From Veillonellaceae bacterium UBA5809 (GTDB lineage Bacteria; Bacillota; Negativicutes; Veillonellales; Dialisteraceae): a stretch of 20,018 bases of DNA. The translations under genes were made by a program, and so were the position numbers. Where the stretch lies: NCBI GenBank assembly GCA_002417965.1, contig DIDD01000079.1:1-20018 (forward strand), read 5' to 3'. Within the stretch, counting starts at the first letter, position 1. Every line of letters begins with the position of its first letter. The notes below the pieces were generated by a model. That model had not been told where the DNA came from and ran no database searches. It saw only the letters and a list, made by a program, of their open reading frames with translations. Of the stretch, positions 16,297 through 20,018 are shown one piece after another.

Positions 16297-17190
16297 ATGA
16301 AGGGAACCTATGCATTTTTAAAGAGCCTGAGCCGTTTCAGCTGCCGTCTTTCCCCGCAGGGAGCTGAAAGGATGGGCCGAATTCTGGGACTTATATTCTG
16401 GGCTCTGGTTCCGCCGAAACGAAAACAGCTGGCAGAAAAAAATATCCTCCGCGCGGGAATCACGAAAAACAAAAGAGAGGCGCGGAGAATTGCACGGGAA
16501 TCATCCCTCCGTTTCGGGCCCATGGCTGTGGATATGTTCCGCTTTCCGCTGCTGGACAGCCGTAATATACGGGATATAGTCACAATAGAAGGCTCTGAAT
16601 ATCTTGATGCATTGAAAAAAGAGGGAAAAGGATGCATCCTGGCAGCCAACCACTGCGGGAACTGGGAACTGGAAGGAGCAGCTCTTGCCCTTTTTGGATA
16701 TCCTCTTCTGGCAGTTGGAATGAAACAGAAAAATGAAGAATTTGACCGTTTTATCCGTGAATACAGGTCCATCCCCGGAGAGACTGTGGAGTACAAGACA
16801 GGTATTCGGGATATGTACCGCCGTCTGAAACAAGGATATTTCATTGGCCTTCTCTGTGATCAGGATCCGGGAAATGCAGGGATTCCGGCGGATCTTTTTG
16901 GAGAACCCACATTGACACCTACCGGTCCGGCCCATTTTTCCCGTCTGTGTGAAGTGCCGATTCTGATGCTTTTTATCCATCATACGGGAAACGGGCATTA
17001 TCATATCACATTGGAGCCGCCTTTTTGGACAGATTCCGAACTGCCCAAAAAAGAAGCTGTGCTGAAAATGACCAGCCTTATTAACAGCCGTCTGGAGAAA
17101 TGGATCCGTACCTATCCGGAAGAATGGTTCTGGCTTCACAACCGGTGGAAATGGACAGACCGTCTGAGAAAACAGGAGAATAAAATATGA
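16297..17190 (+). CDS. LpxL/HtrB-family lipid A late acyltransferase
   Basis: This 297-residue protein is a member of the lysophospholipid/lipid A acyltransferase family. In Gram-negative bacteria these enzymes add the secondary acyl chains to Kdo-lipid A at the inner face of the inner membrane. The catalytic HxxxxE motif is present as NHCGNWELEG (His119, Glu124). Family landmarks follow: LLCDQDPGNAG (185-195), the FGEPTLTPTGPA region (201-212) and the C-terminal PEEWFWLHNRWKW (274-286). A hydrophobic N-terminal stretch (about 28-39) probably anchors it in the membrane. AAGGAG is 7 bp before the ATG. I cannot say whether it is the laurate- or myristate-type enzyme, so no symbol is given. It overlaps the next gene by 4 bp (ATGA). 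Confidence 0.93.
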   Translation: MKGTYAFLKSLSRFSCRLSPQGAERMGRILGLIFWALVPPKRKQLAEKNILRAGITKNKREARRIARESSLRFGPMAVDMFRFPLLDSRNIRDIVTIEGSEYLDALKKEGKGCILAANHCGNWELEGAALALFGYPLLAVGMKQKNEEFDRFIREYRSIPGETVEYKTGIRDMYRRLKQGYFIGLLCDQDPGNAGIPADLFGEPTLTPTGPAHFSRLCEVPILMLFIHHTGNGHYHITLEPPFWTDSELPKKEAVLKMTSLINSRLEKWIRTYPEEWFWLHNRWKWTDRLRKQENKI

Positions 17191-17951
17191 AGGAGATATA
17201 CGAGCGGAAAGAAGTGATAGGAGGCATCCCGGTTTATAGAATCGGACATACAGGAAAAAAAAGAGTTCATCCTGTATTTCTCTATCATGGATGGAGCAGC
17301 AGTGCCCTGCAGCAGAGGACACGGGGGATGATTCTTGCCTGGGAGGGCTATGAAGTATGGATGCCCGAAGCTGTTCATCATGGGATCCGCGGCACGGCAG
17401 ATTACTATGCACCGGCATCCTATGATATATTTTGGAAGACTATTTTCCAAAATATAAAAGAATTTCCATTGCTGTCTGCAGAAGCCCGGAAGAGAGGACT
17501 GGATTCTCCCTGGGTCATGGGCCATTCTATGGGAGGTCTTACCGTATTGGGAATGGGAGCCCATTTTCCGCAGCATATCAAAGGAATCATCTCCATGAAC
17601 GGGTCGGGAAGCTGGACATTAACCCATTTATTCCTGCAGGCCCGGTTTGGCATGGCGGTTTCCCGCTCATGGCCTATGTATGATCAAATCGAAAAAGAAG
17701 ATCCGGCTGCCCATATTGATGCCATGGAGAACCTGCCTGTGCTGCTTCTTAATGGAGAAGCAGATCCTTCTATAGATATAAGAGCACAGAAGAGTTTTTA
17801 CGAACGGCTTCATGCCTCAGACACTCAGTCAGAGATGATCACGTATCCGGGGCTGGGTCATTTTGTCACGACCAATATGATGGATGATGCTGTCTGCTGG
17901 ATGAACAGACAGGCGGAGAAAGACTGCGGGGCGGGCTGCGGACAGCAGTGA
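17187..17951 (+). CDS. Alpha/beta-hydrolase (esterase/lipase-like)
   Basis: This 254-residue serine hydrolase has no signal peptide and is probably cytoplasmic. The fold's catalytic parts are visible: oxyanion-hole segment YHGWSSS (33-39), nucleophile elbow GHSMGG with Ser114, acid Asp193 in LLLNGEADPSID, and His225 in YPGLGHFVT. The layout resembles the prolyl-oligopeptidase-like/dienelactone hydrolase group of small esterases. The ATG overlaps the acyltransferase stop (ATGA) and AGGAG (17174-17178) precedes it, so the two are translated together. The substrate is unknown. The coupling to a lipid acyltransferase makes an acyl ester or thioester plausible, but nothing in the sequence proves that. 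The last residues (CGAGCGQQ) are low-complexity. Confidence 0.9.
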   Translation: MKEIYERKEVIGGIPVYRIGHTGKKRVHPVFLYHGWSSSALQQRTRGMILAWEGYEVWMPEAVHHGIRGTADYYAPASYDIFWKTIFQNIKEFPLLSAEARKRGLDSPWVMGHSMGGLTVLGMGAHFPQHIKGIISMNGSGSWTLTHLFLQARFGMAVSRSWPMYDQIEKEDPAAHIDAMENLPVLLLNGEADPSIDIRAQKSFYERLHASDTQSEMITYPGLGHFVTTNMMDDAVCWMNRQAEKDCGAGCGQQ

Positions 17952-17958
17952 GCCCCGC
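17926..17958 (+). repeat. Nested hairpin overlapping the hydrolase stop codon
   Basis: GCGGGGC (17926-17932) pairs with GCCCCGC (17952-17958); inside it GCTG (17935-17938) pairs with CAGC (17943-17946). No T-run follows, so it is not a standard rho-independent terminator. It could slow polymerase or ribosomes, or protect the upstream message, ahead of the MFS gene. It may also be chance in a GC-rich gene end. Confidence 0.4.
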
Positions 17959-17981
17959 GAAAATATAATGGCGGTGCTTCT

Positions 17982-19175
17982 ATGAAAACCAGAAACATTA
18001 TTATTTTGACGGCAGGAATGTTTTTTTTATCCTCCGTATATACGATGCTGGTTCCTTTCCTTCCGTTGTATCTGATGGATCTCGGCGTCGAGGGAAAACA
18101 GGTCAATTTCTGGTCAGGAGCGGTTTTTTCTGTCTGTTTCCTTATAGGCGGCATCATGGGGCCTATATGGGGGCGTCTGGCCGATTCTAAAGGGAAGAAA
18201 AAAATGGCGGTGCGGGCGGCTTTCTTTATAGGACTGTCATATCTATTGGGCGGACTGGTCAGAAATCAGTGGGAATTGCTGGGAATGAGAATGCTCCAGG
18301 GATTTGCCAACGGCTATATGCCGGCCGCCATGGCCATGATATCCTCCAGTGTTTCACCGGCCAAACTGGGAGTTACCCTGGGATTTTTTCAGACAGCACT
18401 GACCGTGGGGGGGATCTGCGGACCGCTGATGGGCGGAATTTTATCTGAATACTTCGGCATGAGAGCTTCTTTTTTTGTAGGAGGCAGTATTGTCATGTCC
18501 GTAGCAGCAGTAGTTTTCTTTTTTGTACATGAAGAAAATACAGTTGAAAATACACAGAAACAGAAAGAAAAAAGCAAGTCTGTTTTCCAGGATCTGTCCT
18601 ATGCCGTTTCCAATAAACAGCTGATGATGCTGTTGAGCTGCTGTTTTGTCCTTCAAAGCTCAATCCTTATGATACAGCCTGTAGCGCCGCTTTACATAGG
18701 AGAACTGCAGGGGTCCATGAACGGGGTAGCCATGACAGCCGGGCTTATTATGAGTCTGGGAGGAATCGCCGGCGCAGTGACGACGCCCTTCTGGGGCCTT
18801 TTTGGACAAAAATACGGATATGACACAGCCATGGCGGTTACCTTTGCAGGAGCCGGCATACTTTTAATTGGGCAGGGGATTCCCCAGACTGTAATGGGAT
18901 TCGGTATTTTCCAATTTGCTGTGGGCTGCTTTATTGTCGGCATCAATCCTTCTGTCAGTGCAGCCATGGTGACCTGTACGCCTAATTCATTCCGGGGGCG
19001 GGTTTTCGGACTGGCGAATACCTTTCAGCAGTTCGGAAGCATGTTCGGTCCTATGATGGCAGGAATTATGACCATGTATATTGACATCCGGTGGATGTTT
19101 ATTATTGCCGGAGTTTTGCTTTCCCTGATCGGATGGGCCTTATGGAAGAGAACCAAAATTTCCGCTAAATCATAA
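17982..19175 (+). CDS. MFS transporter, 12-TM drug efflux type
   Basis: This 397-residue inner-membrane proton-driven transporter resembles the MdtG/TetA-like drug:H+ antiporter group. Hydrophobic segments consistent with 12 helices are visible, with a hydrophilic central loop (about 182-207, NTQKQKEKSKS) between the two halves. Motif A is present after helix 2 (GRLADSKGKKKM, 64-75), and the motif C-like GGICGPLMGG (143-152) in helix 5 is characteristic of antiporters. A second-half copy of the pattern includes PFWGLFGQKYG (269-279). The substrate is not predictable. The gene starts 30 bp after the hydrolase; its Shine-Dalgarno is weak (GGCGGTG, 17970-17976). It may be in the same transcript as the acyltransferase and hydrolase. 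A strong terminator follows. Confidence 0.93.
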   Translation: MKTRNIIILTAGMFFLSSVYTMLVPFLPLYLMDLGVEGKQVNFWSGAVFSVCFLIGGIMGPIWGRLADSKGKKKMAVRAAFFIGLSYLLGGLVRNQWELLGMRMLQGFANGYMPAAMAMISSSVSPAKLGVTLGFFQTALTVGGICGPLMGGILSEYFGMRASFFVGGSIVMSVAAVVFFFVHEENTVENTQKQKEKSKSVFQDLSYAVSNKQLMMLLSCCFVLQSSILMIQPVAPLYIGELQGSMNGVAMTAGLIMSLGGIAGAVTTPFWGLFGQKYGYDTAMAVTFAGAGILLIGQGIPQTVMGFGIFQFAVGCFIVGINPSVSAAMVTCTPNSFRGRVFGLANTFQQFGSMFGPMMAGIMTMYIDIRWMFIIAGVLLSLIGWALWKRTKISAKS

Positions 19176-19178
19176 CGT

Positions 19179-19227
19179 AAAAAAAGCACCGCTGCCGGGG
19201 TTAATTTCCCGGCAGCGGTGCTTTTTT
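19179..19227. terminator. Bidirectional terminator between convergent genes
   Basis: A 14-bp perfect GC-rich stem, GCACCGCTGCCGGG (19186-19199) and CCCGGCAGCGGTGC (19208-19221), with an 8-nt loop, is flanked by A7 (19179-19185) and T6 (19222-19227). It can terminate transcription on either strand, serving the MFS gene from the left and the epimerase gene from the right, whose stop is 6 bp away. Confidence 0.93.
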
Positions 19228-19232
19228 GTATC

Positions 19233-20018
19233 TTACAAGTGTGTCTTCTGAAAATATTCACAGGTTTCCTGCAGCCCATGCAGCAGAGATACAGAAGGAG
19301 CCCAGTGAAGCACAGCGGATGCTTTCTCCCGGGACAGACAGGAACGGTAAATATCGCCTTCCCGGGGGGCTGACCGGGAGACAGGCTGCGACGAACCGGT
19401 GATTTCACTCATCATCCGGGTCAGATCATTCAGAGAAGTTTCTTCCTGTGTACAGATGTTGACAACAGCTCCGCTTCCCTGTGTCAGGGCAGCCAGATTG
19501 GCAGATACAACATCATGTACGGAACTAAAATCACGGGTCTGGGTTCCATCTCCAAAAATTATCATGGGCCGCTTTTCTGCCAGTGCCTTGGCAAAAATGT
19601 AAGTGACACCGCCTTCTCCATGGCTTCCCTGCCTGGGCCCATAGACATTACTATACCGCAGAACCGTATAGGAGAAATGAAAAAGACGGCTGTATAAAGC
19701 CAGATAACGCTCTGTCATCCATTTAGTTAATCCGTAAAAAGAAGTAGGATCCGGAATTTCATCTTCGCACAGGGGGAGCGCCTTATTATCCCCATAAACA
19801 GCCGCGGAAGAAGAGAAAATCACCTTGCCCACATGAGATTTCCTGCAGCCCTCCAACACATTCAGGAGACCCATAATGTTTTCTTCTGCATCTAAAGGAG
19901 GATTTTCAATGGACACGGGAACCAGAGTCTGGGCGGCCTCATGAAAAACAGCGTCAAAATGATGGCTGAGAAACAATTTTTCTATATCAGGATTTCGGAT
20001 ATCTTCCTGGATATATTC
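19233..20018 (-). CDS. UDP-sugar 4-epimerase-like SDR protein (5' truncated)
   Basis: The frame stays open to the window edge, so the N-terminus with the NAD-binding GxxGxxG is outside; 261 C-terminal residues are visible of a family that is usually about 310-340 long. It is an extended short-chain dehydrogenase/reductase acting on nucleotide sugars, most like UDP-glucose 4-epimerase. Supporting motifs are HEAAQ (family HxAAQ/HLAA), the catalytic SSSAAVYG, the YGLTK pair (YxxxK), the NVYGPRQ segment typical of this group, and GDGTQTRDFSSVHDV. GalE-type enzymes supply UDP-galactose for lipopolysaccharide or exopolysaccharide; related UDP-glucuronate epimerases or dTDP-glucose dehydratases are possible, so no symbol is given. 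It converges on the MFS gene with a shared terminator and is not part of the + strand operons. Confidence 0.92.
   Translation of the reverse strand, partial: EYIQEDIRNPDIEKLFLSHHFDAVFHEAAQTLVPVSIENPPLDAEENIMGLLNVLEGCRKSHVGKVIFSSSAAVYGDNKALPLCEDEIPDPTSFYGLTKWMTERYLALYSRLFHFSYTVLRYSNVYGPRQGSHGEGGVTYIFAKALAEKRPMIIFGDGTQTRDFSSVHDVVSANLAALTQGSGAVVNICTQEETSLNDLTRMMSEITGSSQPVSRSAPREGDIYRSCLSREKASAVLHWAPSVSLLHGLQETCEYFQKTHL

Noticed and set aside
16501..17418. A 305-codon open frame on the - strand
   Set aside because: It lies antisense to the acyltransferase and hydrolase genes, has low-complexity Ser/Phe/Arg-rich composition and shows no recognisable domain; the + strand genes carry intact catalytic motifs.
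17964..17969. Perfect TATAAT before the MFS gene as a promoter
   Set aside because: No -35-like hexamer lies 16-18 bp upstream, and transcription would begin only about 6 nt before the ATG. Possible leaderless start, but not supported.
1..20018. CRISPR arrays, insertion sequences, tRNA or rRNA genes, phage genes
   Set aside because: No regularly spaced direct repeats, transposase or integrase motifs, or structural RNA sequences were seen; the window is densely filled with envelope genes.

Overview
The window looks like chromosome of a diderm Firmicute of the class Negativicutes. It encodes a full outer-membrane (OM) biogenesis set (BamA, Skp/OmpH, TamB, TolC, LpxD, a LpxL-type acyltransferase). 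It also has an elongated MlaD with a C-terminal beta-domain, the arrangement described for the Mla system of Veillonella parvula. Moderate GC, strong AGGAG-type Shine-Dalgarno sites and Firmicute-like coding style fit a Dialister/Veillonella/Megasphaera relative. Genus is my guess; class is much firmer.

Layout. (1) 1-9058, + strand, tightly packed: mlaE (5' end outside the window), mlaF, mlaD with a fused OM beta-domain, a TolC-type efflux channel, a 1455-residue TamB, and a small sigma-70-family factor without region 3. Gaps are 9-24 bp or overlaps, so this is probably one operon. (2) 9059-9185, a 127-bp gap with a weak candidate promoter, the largest gap in the OM block. (3) 9186-16229, + strand: an unrecognised single-pass membrane protein with a Pro/Ala-rich tail, BamA with three POTRA domains, an unrecognised exported 433-residue protein, three consecutive OmpH/Skp paralogues (one exported or anchored, two lipoproteins), and lpxD. 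(4) A strong hairpin plus T-tract at 16249-16276, then a LpxL/HtrB-family acyltransferase, an alpha/beta hydrolase overlapping it by 4 bp, and a 12-TM MFS transporter. (5) A symmetrical bidirectional terminator at 19179-19227 and, on the - strand, the C-terminal 261 residues of a UDP-sugar (GalE-type) epimerase running off the window edge.

How the genes fit together. MlaEFD and TamB are two phospholipid-transport routes with opposing roles in V. parvula, and here they share an operon with a TolC channel. BamA and the OmpH chaperones assemble OM beta-barrels, probably including TolC and the MlaD barrel. LpxD and the LpxL-like enzyme make and acylate lipid A. The sigma factor and its membrane-protein neighbour could regulate the set, but that is inference.

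The least explained item is the 433-residue protein between BamA and the OmpH genes. It shows three tandem modules with an exact 90-residue period, a beta-alpha-alpha-beta-beta pattern that resembles POTRA domains, and a roughly 125-residue C-terminal beta-rich region. It may be an unrecognised OM assembly or lipid-bridge component.
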